Positions 1-9,015 of a DNA stretch of 64,000 nt are shown in pieces. Below the pieces are notes generated by a model. That model saw only the letters and a list, made by a program, of their open reading frames with translations. It ran no database searches and was not told the origin of the DNA. Location of the stretch: positions 62,001 through 126,000 of the forward strand of contig URPJ01000001.1 in the NCBI GenBank assembly GCA_900549745.1. Direction: 5' to 3'. Source of the DNA: an uncultured Collinsella sp. (lineage in GTDB: Bacteria; Actinomycetota; Coriobacteriia; Coriobacteriales; Coriobacteriaceae). The position numbers and the translations under genes are program-made. The first letter of the stretch is position 1; every line of letters begins with the position of its first letter.

Positions 1-1
1 G

Positions 2-832
2 GAGACTTGGGACAAGGCCTGCGAGTACACCTTTGACGACGCTCCCTACAAGAAGCGCGTGTACTGGGGCTTTGGCAAGGCCGAGCCGGCAGACGAGCTG
101 GTCGAGGGTCCCAACATCAAGCCGTGGCCCGCGATGGAGCCGCTCGGCGACGACATCCTGCTTAAGGTGTGCTCCAAGATCATGGACCCGGTCACCACGA
201 CCGACGAGCTCATTCCCTCGGGCGAGACGAGTTCCTTCCGCTCCAACCCGCTGGGTCTGGCCGAGTTTACGCTGAGCCGCCGCGATCCGGCCTACGTGGG
301 TCGCTCCAAGGAGGTCGACGCCGTGGAGAAGCGCCGCGTGGCCGGCGAGGCCACGGGCGACCTGGCGGCGCTCAATGCCGAGCTTGCCGGTGTGTTTGAG
401 GCGCTGACCGGCGCGGGCGTCGCGGCCGATGCCAAGGCGACCGAGTTTGGCTCCATGCTCTATGCCAAGAAGCCCGGTGACGGTTCCGCCCGCGAGCAGG
501 CCGCGAGCTGCCAGCGCGTAATTGGCGGCCTGGCCAACATCGTTCACGAGTACGCCACCAAGCGCTATCGCTCCAACGTCATGAACTGGGGCATGGTGCC
601 CTTCCAGATGGAGGCCGAGCCCAACTTTGAGGTGGGCGACTACGTCTTTGTGCCGGGCATCCGTGCCGCGCTCGATGGCGACCTCAAGAACATCGCCGCC
701 TACGTGGTGCGCGCCGATGGTGCGGTCGAGCAGATTGAGCTCTACATTGCCGATATGACAGCCGAAGAACGTGCCATCGTCAAGGCCGGCTGCCTGATCA
801 ACTACAACAAGTTCAAGGCCGCTGCCGAGTAA
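2..832 (+). CDS. Aconitase-family hydratase, C-terminal part (5' truncated by window)
   Basis: An open frame enters from the left edge and ends at TAA 830-832; the GTG at 59 is internal, because coding sense continues upstream of it. The visible part carries the segment [20 protein letters not shown], which matches the swivel-domain signature of the YbhJ-like branch of the aconitase superfamily (aconitase-type [4Fe-4S] dehydratases) as I remember it. It ends with a domain rich in [21 protein letters not shown] residues. Family members isomerise or dehydrate hydroxy-acids in the cytoplasm, but the substrate of this branch is uncertain. The cluster-binding cysteines lie upstream of the window. 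A terminator-like hairpin follows at 979-1010. Confidence 0.75.
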   Translation, partial: ETWDKACEYTFDDAPYKKRVYWGFGKAEPADELVEGPNIKPWPAMEPLGDDILLKVCSKIMDPVTTTDELIPSGETSSFRSNPLGLAEFTLSRRDPAYVGRSKEVDAVEKRRVAGEATGDLAALNAELAGVFEALTGAGVAADAKATEFGSMLYAKKPGDGSAREQAASCQRVIGGLANIVHEYATKRYRSNVMNWGMVPFQMEAEPNFEVGDYVFVPGIRAALDGDLKNIAAYVVRADGAVEQIELYIADMTAEERAIVKAGCLINYNKFKAAAE

Positions 833-847
833 CGCACTTAATTGTCC

Positions 848-921
848 GCCCGGGGCTTACCCTTTCCCGCCCGCTCACGCGCTTCGCGAGGGTCGCGTTC
901 GGGAAAGGAAAAGCCCCGGGC
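848..921. repeat. Nested inverted repeat downstream of the hydratase
   Basis: GCCCGGGGCTT (848-858) is perfectly complementary to AAGCCCCGGGC (911-921). Inside it, CCTTTCCCG (861-869) pairs with CGGGAAAGG (900-908). This gives a long two-step hairpin with a GC-rich apical region. No T-run follows, so it is not a typical intrinsic terminator; it may be a REP-like element or an RNA end-stabilising structure. Confidence 0.7.
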
Positions 922-925
922 TACA

Positions 926-1040
926 TTTCCGCGTTCTCGTTGGGTCTTGAGGGACGCTAATAAATAGACTTGCTTGATGCCGCCTCTTTTTATTGGGGCG
1001 GCTTCTTTTTGGACCACCACAAAGGTGCCTGTCCGGCGGG
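926..1040. repeat. Degenerate direct repeat, copy 1
   Basis: This stretch shares an ordered set of words with 2053-2172: GCGTTCTCG-N-TGGGTCTTG, then CTTGATG, then a T-rich stretch, then GGACCACCACAAAGG. The two copies run in the same direction and bracket the minus-strand gene at 1044-1691 and its promoter region. Copy 1 contains the terminator at 979-1010. Confidence 0.55.
979..1010 (+). terminator. Intrinsic terminator after the hydratase
   Basis: GCCGCC (979-984) pairs with GGCGGC (997-1002) and is followed by TTCTTTTT. It lies 147 bases after the hydratase stop and would also stop antisense entry into the convergent gene at 1044-1691. Confidence 0.6.
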
Positions 1041-1043
1041 TTC

Positions 1044-1691
1044 TTATTTCGATGGGGTCCAGGTTATCTCATCGTCAAATAGCCAAGTGCGTGCTGAGCC
1101 GCTGTCGCGCGCTGTCTGCGGATCGGGCTCGCAGGTTTGTTCGTAGGCATCCTCGGTACACCGATCCATAAAATCGACGACTGCCGTCTGGTCGCCTTCC
1201 ATGACGTAGATCACGTTGCCATCCGAGATATAGACTCCCGGCCCTTCGTTGTCCACGTAGCCGGGGTCGTATGAGACGTTGCACAGTCTGCTCCCGTTTG
1301 CCGCATCGAGTTCAAGGGTCGAATAATACCCGCCATTCATTTGGCCTTTCTTGGCTCGATATATTGCGGCGCCGTACCACCGCGTAAACGTTTTGCCTTT
1401 GAGTAAATTGGTTGCCTTGCCGATAAGCTGCTCATCTTGGGTATAGCGCGTGGCCCCAAGTTCGATTCGGGGATAGTTGCTGACCCCAAGCGCTGCGGGC
1501 GTACCGTCGAAATCGACGGTGATTGAATCGGGTTTGACGATATCGGTGAGGATTTCGATGGGGTAGCTTACGGTTTCAACCGCCGCCTGCGTCGCCGAGG
1601 CAGGGAGAAATGCGAGATAGATAATGCCTACGCCGACTGCGGCAATCGCAAACGCTAAGACGAGTAGGCCGATATAGGTGGAGCGTTTCAC
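1044..1691 (-). CDS. Membrane-anchored hypothetical protein
   Basis: 215 residues. The N-terminus has a short basic stretch (MKRSTY) and then a hydrophobic helix over about residues 6-29. No lipobox cysteine is seen, so it is probably a signal anchor with the rest outside the membrane. The exported part has four cysteines (near NGSRLCN, MDRCTED and YEQTCEPD) that could form disulfides, and many aromatic beta-strand-like segments. I do not recognise the family. It is convergent with the hydratase and stands alone, with about 890 bases of non-coding sequence upstream. Confidence 0.65.
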   Translation of the reverse strand: MKRSTYIGLLVLAFAIAAVGVGIIYLAFLPASATQAAVETVSYPIEILTDIVKPDSITVDFDGTPAALGVSNYPRIELGATRYTQDEQLIGKATNLLKGKTFTRWYGAAIYRAKKGQMNGGYYSTLELDAANGSRLCNVSYDPGYVDNEGPGVYISDGNVIYVMEGDQTAVVDFMDRCTEDAYEQTCEPDPQTARDSGSARTWLFDDEITWTPSK

Positions 1692-2186
1692 GGTGGGGCA
1701 CCTCGCTTACAATATGCAATCATTAAGATAAATGATACCAGCTTACGACAATATTCAAAAGAAAGCGATCGATCGAAATGACGGGGGCGAAAAGGCCCTA
1801 TTGGGCTTCGATTTGACCTCTAATAGGAATATTTGCCCCACTCATTCTGGGCGAGAGGTCAATAATTGAGTCCACGAGTCTTGAGCGATGCTATTCTCAC
1901 TAAACTCACTATTTTCACTATAAGCACTATAAATACGATAGGGAGGACGACGAGAACATTGTGACGTGCGATAGCTAAGCCGTTTAAGCCGGACTCTGAC
2001 CTTGAGTCTCCGCCTCTATCTGTGCGAACGGGCTATAGTCGGTTCTCGATTCCATCGCTGCGTTCTCGCTGGGTCTTGGGATCGCCAAACGTAGGCTGGG
2101 CTTGATGTCGCTTCTTTTAATCGGGGCTGATTCTTCTCTGGACCACCACAAAGGGGACGGGCACCTTTGTGGTGGTTCTTGGTTTG
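1692..2186. other. Non-coding stretch upstream of the 1044-1691 gene
   Basis: No convincing gene. The first 300 bases are relatively AT-rich and should hold the promoter of the minus-strand gene ending at 1691. From 2053 it contains copy 2 of the degenerate repeat. Short ORFs here have no coding character. Confidence 0.5.
2053..2172. repeat. Degenerate direct repeat, copy 2, with terminal palindrome
   Basis: Same word order as 926-1040. This copy ends in a palindrome, CCACCACAAAGG ... CCTTTGTGGTGG with a 9-base loop; only the left half survives in copy 1. Confidence 0.55.
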
Positions 2187-2404
2187 TCTCGATTTGTAAC
2201 ATCTTGGTCGCTAAAAGTGGGCCTGGTGTTACAGATTGAGATTTTCGATTCGGGTGTCTTCTGTTTGTCTCGATCTGTAACAGTTAGACCCTAATTTGCC
2301 GAGTAGATGTTACAGATTGAGACAAACGGTTGCCGCTGGTCATTTCATCTCGATCTGTAACATCTAGGATCAAAAATGGCTGCTAGATGTTATAGATCGA
2401 GATG
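2187..2404. repeat. Three successive related hairpins (TCTCGATCTGTAACA family)
   Basis: Three inverted repeats share one arm sequence. Element 1 is 2187-2241 (15-base arms, 2 mismatches). Element 2 is 2263-2327 (20-base arms, 19/20 paired). Element 3 is 2346-2404 (22-base arms, 21/22 paired). All arms contain a variant of TCTCGATCTGTAACA, while the loops (21-25 bases) are unrelated. The array lies between a divergent hypothetical gene and clpB. It is not a CRISPR: each unit is a palindrome with arms converging on a loop. Confidence 0.85.
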
Positions 2405-2541
2405 GTAGTGCGCCTGGGCAGCGGCGGGCTGACATCTCAGTACCCTATCCATCAATCACTCAGAAAATCTTATATATAGAGACTTAGATTTGTGTATAAG
2501 ATCGCGCAAAGCTGGCAACAATACTTCTCGAACAACGTGAA

Positions 2542-2559
2542 GCCGCCCCGTAGGGCGGC
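2542..2559 (+). promoter_or_regulatory. Hairpin in the clpB leader
   Basis: GCCGCCCC and GGGCGGC form a compact hairpin that ends about 12 bases before the clpB ribosome-binding site (AGAGAGGTG). No HspR/HAIR or CIRCE operator is visible in the 120 bases before clpB. An AT-rich segment with CTTATA and TATAAG ends at 2469-2500 probably includes the promoter. Confidence 0.45.
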
Positions 2560-2580
2560 CACCCCAAGAGAGGTGATTCC

Positions 2581-5208
2581 ATGAGAATCGATAAGCTAGC
2601 AATGACGTCGCGCGAGGCGCTGCAGACCGCCATGAGCACGGCTGCCGACGCGCAGGCCGGCGCGGTGGAGCCGATTCACCTGCTGTCTGCCCTACTCGGT
2701 GCCGGCGAGCGCAATATCTCCGTGATCATCGAGCGTATCGGCGCCGACCCGGCCCAGCTCGCACGCTCCACGCAGGACGCCATCGACCACGCGCCTAAGG
2801 TTTCGGGCGAGGGTCAGCAGATGGGTCTTTCCAATGAGCTCGTCCGCGTCATCGAGAAGGCCGAGAAGAAGGCCACCAAGATGGGCGACAGCTTTGTGGT
2901 GACCGAGCATCTGCTGATGGCACTTGCCGAGGACAAGGGCGAGGCCGGCCGCGTTCTGCGCGGCGCCGGCGTGACCAAGGAGCGCATCGAGCAGGTCTAT
3001 GAGGAGCTGCGCGGCGATGACCGCGTGACGTCTGCCGAGGACAAGACTCAGTTTGAGGCGTTGGAGCAGTACGGTCGCAACATCTGCGATCTGGCCCGCG
3101 CCGGCAAGCTCGACCCGGTCATCGGCCGTACCGACGAGATCCGTCGTACCATCCAGGTCCTGTCCCGCCGCACCAAGAACAACCCCGTGCTCATCGGCGA
3201 GCCGGGCGTCGGCAAGACCGCCATCGTCGAGGGCATCGCCCAGCGTATCGTGGCCGGCGACGTGCCGAGCACCCTGCGCGACCGCGACCTCATCGAGCTC
3301 GACATGAGCGCGCTGGTCGCCGGTGCCAAGTACCGCGGCGAGTTCGAGGACCGCTTGAAGGCTGTGCTCAAGGAGGTACAGAAGTCCGAAGGCAAGGTCA
3401 TCCTGTTCATCGATGAGCTCCACACCATCGTGGGCGCTGGTGCCACCGAGGGCTCCATGGACGCCGGCAACATCCTCAAGCCGGCGCTTGCCCGTGGCGA
3501 CTTGCACGCGATCGGCGCGACCACGCTCGACGAGTATCGCAAGTACATCGAGAAGGACGCGGCGCTCGCCCGTCGTTTCCAGACCGTTATGGTGAGCGAG
3601 CCTACCGTCGAGGACACCATCTCGATCCTGCGTGGCCTCAAGGAGAAGTACGAGATCTTCCACGGTGTGCACATCACCGATAGCGCGCTCGTGGCCGCCG
3701 CTGACCTCTCCGATCGCTATATCGCCGACCGCTTTCTGCCCGACAAGGCCATCGACCTGGTCGATGAGGCCGCAAGCCGCCTGCGCATGGAACTCGACAG
3801 CATGCCGGTCGAGATCGACGCCACCACGCGTCAGCTCACCCAGCTGCAGATCGAGGAGCAGGCGCTCATGAAGGAGACCGACGACGCCTCCAAGGAGCGT
3901 CTGGAGGCCCTGCGCCAAGAGATCGCCGAGGTCCAAGAAAAGCTCAACGTGCAAAAGGCCGGCTGGCTCAACCAGAAGAACGCCATCGACCACGTGCAGG
4001 AGCTTAAGGGACAGCTCGACGAGGCCAGAAGCGAAGAGGAGCGCGCGACGCGCAACGGCGACCTGGGCCGTGCGTCCGAGCTGCGCTACTCCGTGATTCC
4101 GGGTCTGCAGCAGCAGATTCAGGATTCCGAGGCTGCGCTCGAGGCACAAAAGCAGAAGGACGGCGAGGGTCTCAACGAGCAGGTGACCTCCGATGAGATC
4201 GCCGAGGTCGTGAGTGCCTGGACCGGCGTGCCCGTGTCCAAGATGATGCAGGGCGAGCTCGACAAGCTGAAGGGCCTGGAGGGTGAGCTGCATAAGCGCG
4301 TCATCGGCCAGGACGAGGCCGTCTCCGCCGTCGCCGCGGCTGTGCGCCGCAGCCGTGCGGGCCTCTCCGATCCGGACAAGCCCATCGGCAGCTTCTTCTT
4401 CCTGGGCCCCACCGGCGTGGGCAAGACCGAGCTCGCCAAGGCACTTGCCGAGTGCCTGTTCGACGACGAGCGCGCGCTCGTGCGTATCGACATGTCCGAG
4501 TACATGGAGAAGTTCAGCGTCCAGCGTCTGATCGGTGCGCCCCCGGGATACGTGGGTTACGACGAGGGCGGCCAGCTCACTGAGGCCGTGCGCCGTCGTC
4601 CGTACTCCGTGATCTTGCTCGACGAGATGGAGAAGGCTCATCCGGATGTCTTTAACGTGCTGTTGCAGGTGCTCGATGACGGTCGTCTGACCGATGGCCA
4701 GGGGCGCCAGGTGTCCTTCAAGAACACGATTATCATCATGACGTCCAACGTGGGCTCCAAGGCCATCGCCGAGCTTTCCGGCAAGGACGAGGAGGAGATG
4801 CGCCATCAGGTCAACGCGGCCATGGCTCAGACCTTCCGCCCCGAGTTCCTCAACCGTATCGACGATATCGTGGTGTTCCATCCGCTCGGCATGGCGCAGA
4901 TCGAGAAGATCGTCGATATCCAGCTCGCCGACGTCCGCGCGCGTCTGGCCAAGGAGCGCATGACGCTTGCCATCACCCCGGCGGCCAAGCAGATGCTCGC
5001 CGTGGGCGGCCTGGACCCGGTCTTTGGCGCCCGTCCGCTCAAGCGTCTGGTCCAGCGCGAGGTCGTGGATGCCATCGCCGCCGCTATCATCGACGGCACG
5101 GTGCGCGAGGGCGATCAGGTGACGGTCGATGTCGACAAGGACGGCGGCTTTACCGTCGTGTGCGACAATACGCCGGCGGCCACCTACGAGGTCCCCGACG
5201 CCGAGTAG
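2581..5208 (+). CDS. clpB: ATP-dependent disaggregase chaperone ClpB
   Basis: 875 residues, the normal ClpB length. It works with the DnaK system to pull polypeptides out of aggregates in the cytoplasm. The double Clp-N repeat (1-145) is followed by AAA module 1 (Walker A GEPGVGKT, Walker [11 protein letters not shown]), then the long coiled-coil M-domain (about 405-530, which separates ClpB from ClpC/ClpA). AAA module 2 follows ([24 protein letters not shown]) with a D2-small domain at the C-terminus. No ClpP-binding IGF/IGL loop was noticed. ATG follows AGAGAGGTG at good spacing. A strong terminator ends the transcript, so it is monocistronic. Confidence 0.97.
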   Translation: MRIDKLAMTSREALQTAMSTAADAQAGAVEPIHLLSALLGAGERNISVIIERIGADPAQLARSTQDAIDHAPKVSGEGQQMGLSNELVRVIEKAEKKATKMGDSFVVTEHLLMALAEDKGEAGRVLRGAGVTKERIEQVYEELRGDDRVTSAEDKTQFEALEQYGRNICDLARAGKLDPVIGRTDEIRRTIQVLSRRTKNNPVLIGEPGVGKTAIVEGIAQRIVAGDVPSTLRDRDLIELDMSALVAGAKYRGEFEDRLKAVLKEVQKSEGKVILFIDELHTIVGAGATEGSMDAGNILKPALARGDLHAIGATTLDEYRKYIEKDAALARRFQTVMVSEPTVEDTISILRGLKEKYEIFHGVHITDSALVAAADLSDRYIADRFLPDKAIDLVDEAASRLRMELDSMPVEIDATTRQLTQLQIEEQALMKETDDASKERLEALRQEIAEVQEKLNVQKAGWLNQKNAIDHVQELKGQLDEARSEEERATRNGDLGRASELRYSVIPGLQQQIQDSEAALEAQKQKDGEGLNEQVTSDEIAEVVSAWTGVPVSKMMQGELDKLKGLEGELHKRVIGQDEAVSAVAAAVRRSRAGLSDPDKPIGSFFFLGPTGVGKTELAKALAECLFDDERALVRIDMSEYMEKFSVQRLIGAPPGYVGYDEGGQLTEAVRRRPYSVILLDEMEKAHPDVFNVLLQVLDDGRLTDGQGRQVSFKNTIIIMTSNVGSKAIAELSGKDEEEMRHQVNAAMAQTFRPEFLNRIDDIVVFHPLGMAQIEKIVDIQLADVRARLAKERMTLAITPAAKQMLAVGGLDPVFGARPLKRLVQREVVDAIAAAIIDGTVREGDQVTVDVDKDGGFTVVCDNTPAATYEVPDAE

Positions 5209-5253
5209 ATTTTGGGCCATGCCTTAAAATCTGCCTTTTGAGCCGAACGCCAA

Positions 5254-5288
5254 GGGCGGCGGATCCGATTGGGTCCGCCGCCCTTTTT
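5254..5288 (+). terminator. Intrinsic terminator of clpB
   Basis: GGGCGGCGGATCC pairs with GGTCCGCCGCCC around a 5-base loop and is followed by TTTTT. It starts 45 bases after the clpB stop. Confidence 0.9.
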
Positions 5289-5340
5289 CGTGCGACAATC
5301 GATGGTGTTGAACGTGAGCACATGGCAAGGAGCTATGCAG

Positions 5341-5535
5341 ATGAAAGACGAGAACAAGACGAACGCACCGGTGGCTGAGGCGGCGCCCGCCGCACCGAAG
5401 ACTCCGTCTAAACCGGCACCCAAGCCGCGCGACCCCTACATCCGTGCCGAGAACGAGGACGATGACGGCTACGATCCCTACAGCGATCGCCGCCCCGAGC
5501 GCGAGCCAATGTTCGAAGCCGACCCCTGGCGCTGA
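5341..5535 (+). CDS. Small acidic, proline/alanine-rich hypothetical protein
   Basis: 64 residues starting MKDENKTNAP. The ATG at 5341 is chosen because AAGGAG at 5327-5332 gives 8-base spacing; the in-frame ATG at 5335 would be too close. The N-terminal half is Pro/Ala/Lys-rich and disordered-looking. The C-terminal half is highly acidic (AENEDDDGYDPYSD) and ends in Trp-Arg. No domain is recognised. It follows the clpB terminator and is probably a separate transcript. Confidence 0.6.
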   Translation: MKDENKTNAPVAEAAPAAPKTPSKPAPKPRDPYIRAENEDDDGYDPYSDRRPEREPMFEADPWR

Positions 5536-5559
5536 GTGCCACCAAAAAGGCCACCAAAA

Positions 5560-5626
5560 AGTTGCGGTGAAATAGGGACTGTTTTGCGGTTTGACCAGCA
5601 AAAACAATCCCTATTTCACCGCAACT
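5560..5626. repeat. Palindromic element, AGTTGCGGTGAAATAG family, copy 1
   Basis: Perfect 19-base inverted arms (5560-5578 and 5608-5626). After a one-base bulge an inner stem continues (TGTTTTGC with GCAAAAACA). The outer 16 bases of the arm are the same as in the element at 14254-14320, but the next three differ (GGA versus TTC) with matching changes on the opposite arm. Confidence 0.85.
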
Positions 5627-5787
5627 GCGTTAGGGATTTTTCTACAGGGGGACGGTAGTCAAAAAAGCCCCGTCCCAAATCGACTGTCCAGGGAGTCGCA
5701 TTCGGGCTTGGTTGTCCTCTCAGCCACTCGGCATCCTTCGAGCAGTAATAGTGAAAAAACTTGCTTAAGTGTTAATCAAGCTACACA

Positions 5788-5849
5788 CAATCTTGCTCTC
5801 TAATTAATCAAGAATCAGTATAATTTTGATTAGCTAGAGAGCAAGATTG
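5788..5849. promoter_or_regulatory. 23-bp inverted repeat enclosing the ATPase promoter
   Basis: Arms at 5788-5810 and 5827-5849 match at 21 of 23 positions. The 16-base spacer holds TATAAT (5819-5824). A -35-like TTGCTC lies in the left arm, and the right arm ends in the ribosome-binding region (TTGGAG) 8 bases before the start codon. The start of transcription would lie in the right arm, so a DNA operator is more likely than an RNA hairpin. Confidence 0.75.
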
Positions 5850-5856
5850 GAGAATC

Positions 5857-7209
5857 ATGGCATTCAACGACTTGATCGCCCAGAAAATAAAGGACTTTGA
5901 ACAGCAGGGGGTTCCGCGGGTCTTTGAGCGAGACCTTGATCTAGGAAATCCACAGGAGCCAAAGCGCGACAACATCGTAAATGTGATTGTGGGGGCCCGC
6001 CGTTGTGGAAAGACGTATCGCCTGTATCAGGAGATGCAGCGGCTTCAGGGCCGGGGCGTCGAGCTTGACCGGATGCTTTACTTTAATTTTGAGGACGAAC
6101 GCTTGCGCCCGTATGAGTCATCGCTGCTGGCGGACGTGCTCGACACGTTCTATGCGCTGTATCCTGCTGCTCGAACCGAGGGCGCTTACATTTTCTTTGA
6201 CGAGATCCAGGAAATTCCCGAATGGGGTGCGTTTCTGCGGCGTGTAGTCGATACGGAGAAAGCGACCGTCTATGTGACGGGATCTTCTTCTAAGATGCTG
6301 TCCTCAGAGCTTAAGAGCGAGTTCAGGGGTCGTTCTCTTATACGGGAGCTTTTTCCGTTGAGTTTTTCGGAATACGTTCGATATAAGACGGGGAGCGTTT
6401 TCGAGCCAGATGCGACCTTTTCCCCAAGCGATGCAGCGCTGCTTCGACATCATCTGATCGGATATCTTGAACGAGGGGGATTCATCGCGACGCTTGAGCA
6501 GACGCCCGCAGACGCGATTCAGCTGCTACAGGAATATGCTTCGCGAACGGTCGCTATGGACGTCGTTGAGCGTTACGACGTCAAGAACCCTCGCCTGGCA
6601 TCGCTGTTCCTAACGCGGTGTATGGCATCTTCGGGACGAGAGCTGTCGGTGAACAAAGTGTACAACGAGTTCAAGAGCAGGCAGATACCCGTCAGTCGTA
6701 ATTCGCTCAGCGACTTACTTGAGTATTATGAGGATGCCTACCTGCTGTTCTCCGTGCCGGAGTTCACGCGTTCACTGGCAAATAACATGCGGTCTGCTTC
6801 TAAGGTCTACGCTGTCGATCCTGCGATGTTTGGAGCATTCTCTCCCGCATCGGCATTGGACCAGGGTCAGAGGCTCGAGACCGCAGTGTTCAACGCGCTA
6901 AGAAGAAGGACTCCCGCGGTGAGGGTCGGATCGGTCTGCCGCCTGCTGATCAAAGAGAAGAGCAAAAGCCATGAGGTGGACTTTGTGGCTGGGGACGCAC
7001 TTCTCATGCGGGCTTATAGCCTGATTCAGGTGAGCGCGGATATGGCAAGTGAGAAAACGCGCGAGCGCGAAATTGCCGCGCTTGATGCCTCGATGGCCCA
7101 GTTCGATCTTGGCGAGTCGGCAATCGTTACCATGGATGAACAGACCGATATTCCATGCGAGCACGGTGTGGTACACGTTATGCCCGCATGGAAGTGGCTC
7201 CTTGCCTAA
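5857..7209 (+). CDS. AAA ATPase with DUF4143-type C-terminal domain
   Basis: 450 residues. Walker A VGARRCGKT (45-53) and Walker B YIFFDEIQ (111-118) fit the AAA_14 domain, followed by a sensor-like VTGSSSKML and the FPLSFSEY segment typical of this family. The second half resembles DUF4143 and contains a possible nuclease-like core with HEVDFVAGD and QVSADM. Such proteins are common and poorly understood; some are discussed as parts of toxin or defence loci, but nothing here proves a role. The gene is monocistronic with its own palindromic operator. Base composition is lower in GC than clpB, which suggests acquisition. Confidence 0.85.
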   Translation: MAFNDLIAQKIKDFEQQGVPRVFERDLDLGNPQEPKRDNIVNVIVGARRCGKTYRLYQEMQRLQGRGVELDRMLYFNFEDERLRPYESSLLADVLDTFYALYPAARTEGAYIFFDEIQEIPEWGAFLRRVVDTEKATVYVTGSSSKMLSSELKSEFRGRSLIRELFPLSFSEYVRYKTGSVFEPDATFSPSDAALLRHHLIGYLERGGFIATLEQTPADAIQLLQEYASRTVAMDVVERYDVKNPRLASLFLTRCMASSGRELSVNKVYNEFKSRQIPVSRNSLSDLLEYYEDAYLLFSVPEFTRSLANNMRSASKVYAVDPAMFGAFSPASALDQGQRLETAVFNALRRRTPAVRVGSVCRLLIKEKSKSHEVDFVAGDALLMRAYSLIQVSADMASEKTREREIAALDASMAQFDLGESAIVTMDEQTDIPCEHGVVHVMPAWKWLLA

Positions 7210-7282
7210 TCATCTATGGGCCTGTGGGGTCAGGACCTCCTGGCTCCTTCATCACGGTTGGGGAGCACCTTGCTGTGCCAGG

Positions 7283-8779
7283 CTAGTCCTGGGCTTTGAT
7301 GCTCGGCAGGAGAATCTGGGCGAGGTAGTCGGTCTCGAGTTTGGTGGCGGCGTCTGCGTTGCCGTCTTTGCCAACCAGGTCGTTCTTGATCTGGCTATAG
7401 GTGTAGCGGTTGCCGGTCGTAAGCTCGACAAGCTCAATGGCCGTGTCCATGGGGTAGGTTGACACGGGGTTCTGCGTCCGTCCGTTGATGGTCTGGGGCA
7501 CCACGTACGGATAGACGGGGCCGCTGGCGTAGACGGTATAACCGTTGCCTAGATTGGCCGCGCCCAAAACCGTATCGCCTTCATCGGGCGTAAAGCTCTC
7601 GCCCTCGCGCACCGCAACGAGCGTCACGAGCGGCGTATTGGCGTCGTCGCCCAGATAGATGCATAGCGTGCTTCCGTTTTGCCAAGTTGCGACCTTGCCG
7701 TACCACTCGACGGGAATATCGAGCTGGTAGAGGTCGGTTGCCTTGTGGCGAGCGTCAGCATCACGGGACGCCTGTGCCTTTTGCGCGCTCACGGCATTGA
7801 CGGCGGCGTCGCGCCGCGCGGTTGCTGCCTGCTGGAGCACTTTGGCAGCCGCAGCGGAGCTCGCACCGCCCTCCTCGGCATACTTGGCGGCGGCATCGAT
7901 CTGGTCGTCAGTCACCGTGTCGGCCGAAGGCACCTTGAGCTTAAAGGTGGCCTGGGCACTTAAATCCTGTCCATCGCTCTTAACGGTGACCTGCGTCTTG
8001 GTGGTCGGGACGGTATAGATGGTGCCGTCGGCCGCGATGGGGGAGGCAGCGATGGAGAGCGTGTAATCGCCGGGCAGCAGTTTGATGCCGCGGCCGTGCT
8101 CGTCAACGTAGAGTGTTTCGCTCACAGAAGAGCCGTCGGAGTCCTGGCCACTCACCTGCACGGGGATCTTTGAGCCAGTGGAACAGTCGAGGCCCGCGGC
8201 CTGCACGCCAATCTGCACTGACATCATCGTGTGGGCATTGGCGGCGACAGTGGCAGCCTGCTCTTGCTGATATCCGTTCCAGGCAGCATAGCCTGCGCCG
8301 CCGGCGACAAGCGCGACGGCTACGACGCCTGCCACCATCAGGTTGCGGCGCTTGGGCGACATCTTACGGTGACGAACCTCGGCTTCGCGTGCCGAAGGAA
8401 CGGACGGTAGGGGAATATCGCCCATGGCGATGGTCTCGTCCACGGCAGGCGCAGAGCCTAAGCCAGGGAGCTCGCGGGTCAGCGAATCTTCGGCCGGCAA
8501 GTTGTCGAGCAAGATGGTTTCCTCGCTCGTGTCGGATCCGGGCTGGTCGTCGGCCTCGCTTTCGGTGTCTTCGTGATCTGCCTCATCCTCGGCAGGCTCA
8601 ACGTCGCCTGTATCCTGATCATCGGGCTGCGCCTCGATTTCCGGCTCATCCTGCACATCAACGCTCGAATCGTCAAACGCAACATCGTCAAGCGAAATCC
8701 GGTCTAGGCTCTCCAGGGCCTCGGCACACGCTTCTGCATCTTGGACCGCGTCCTCTTGGCCCGTCGTCTCATCTTTCAT
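7283..8779 (-). CDS. Large membrane-anchored protein with acidic cytoplasmic tail
   Basis: 498 residues. Residues 1-140 are strongly acidic and low in complexity (many Asp/Glu/Gln). A basic stop (RHRKMSPKRRN) precedes one membrane helix at about 148-168 (MVAGVVAVALVAGGAGYAAW). The remaining 330 residues face outside and include an Ala-rich helical segment (about 295-345) and a beta-rich end with YPMDTAIELVELT. The layout resembles actinobacterial cell-envelope proteins with disordered cytoplasmic tails, but the family is not recognised. It is convergent with the ATPase gene and isolated. Confidence 0.75.
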   Translation of the reverse strand: MKDETTGQEDAVQDAEACAEALESLDRISLDDVAFDDSSVDVQDEPEIEAQPDDQDTGDVEPAEDEADHEDTESEADDQPGSDTSEETILLDNLPAEDSLTRELPGLGSAPAVDETIAMGDIPLPSVPSAREAEVRHRKMSPKRRNLMVAGVVAVALVAGGAGYAAWNGYQQEQAATVAANAHTMMSVQIGVQAAGLDCSTGSKIPVQVSGQDSDGSSVSETLYVDEHGRGIKLLPGDYTLSIAASPIAADGTIYTVPTTKTQVTVKSDGQDLSAQATFKLKVPSADTVTDDQIDAAAKYAEEGGASSAAAAKVLQQAATARRDAAVNAVSAQKAQASRDADARHKATDLYQLDIPVEWYGKVATWQNGSTLCIYLGDDANTPLVTLVAVREGESFTPDEGDTVLGAANLGNGYTVYASGPVYPYVVPQTINGRTQNPVSTYPMDTAIELVELTTGNRYTYSQIKNDLVGKDGNADAATKLETDYLAQILLPSIKAQD

Positions 8780-8911
8780 ATATCCCCCAAGCTCAATATC
8801 GGGACAACACTGTACCCAAAAACAGGACCCTATAGAGCCGCCTCATGATTTGAAATCCGATTTTATATATGCGCATGTTTTTGAATAGATGAATAGAGAC
8901 GCAACGACAAA

Positions 8912-8948
8912 AGCCCCCGAAAAGCGAGCGAAACGCTTTCCGGGGGCT
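8912..8948 (-). terminator. Intrinsic terminator of the minus-strand 9016-10023 gene
   Basis: AGCCCCCGAAAAGCG and its complement form a hairpin. Read on the minus strand, the stem is followed by TTTTGTCGTT. It lies about 70 bases beyond the stop of the membrane-protein gene. Confidence 0.75.
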
Positions 8949-9015
8949 CTGCGAGGCATTGGATGAAAAACCTGGCGGGCGGGCCTATGCCCAGGCGCCA
9001 ACAGCGACCAACATG

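Noticed and set aside
838..1020. 60-codon minus-strand ORF, and a related one at 1984-2202
   Set aside because: Both lie on the two copies of the non-coding repeat and include terminator hairpins; their similarity comes from the repeat and not from a gene family.
2187..2404. Possible CRISPR array
   Set aside because: Repeats are pairs of inverted arms with converging orientation, unequal spacing, only three units, and no cas genes nearby.
2692..5220. 842-codon open frame antisense to clpB
   Set aside because: It is the mirror of clpB caused by GC-rich codon bias; it gives Leu/Asp/His-rich sequence with no domain, while the plus strand is unmistakable ClpB.
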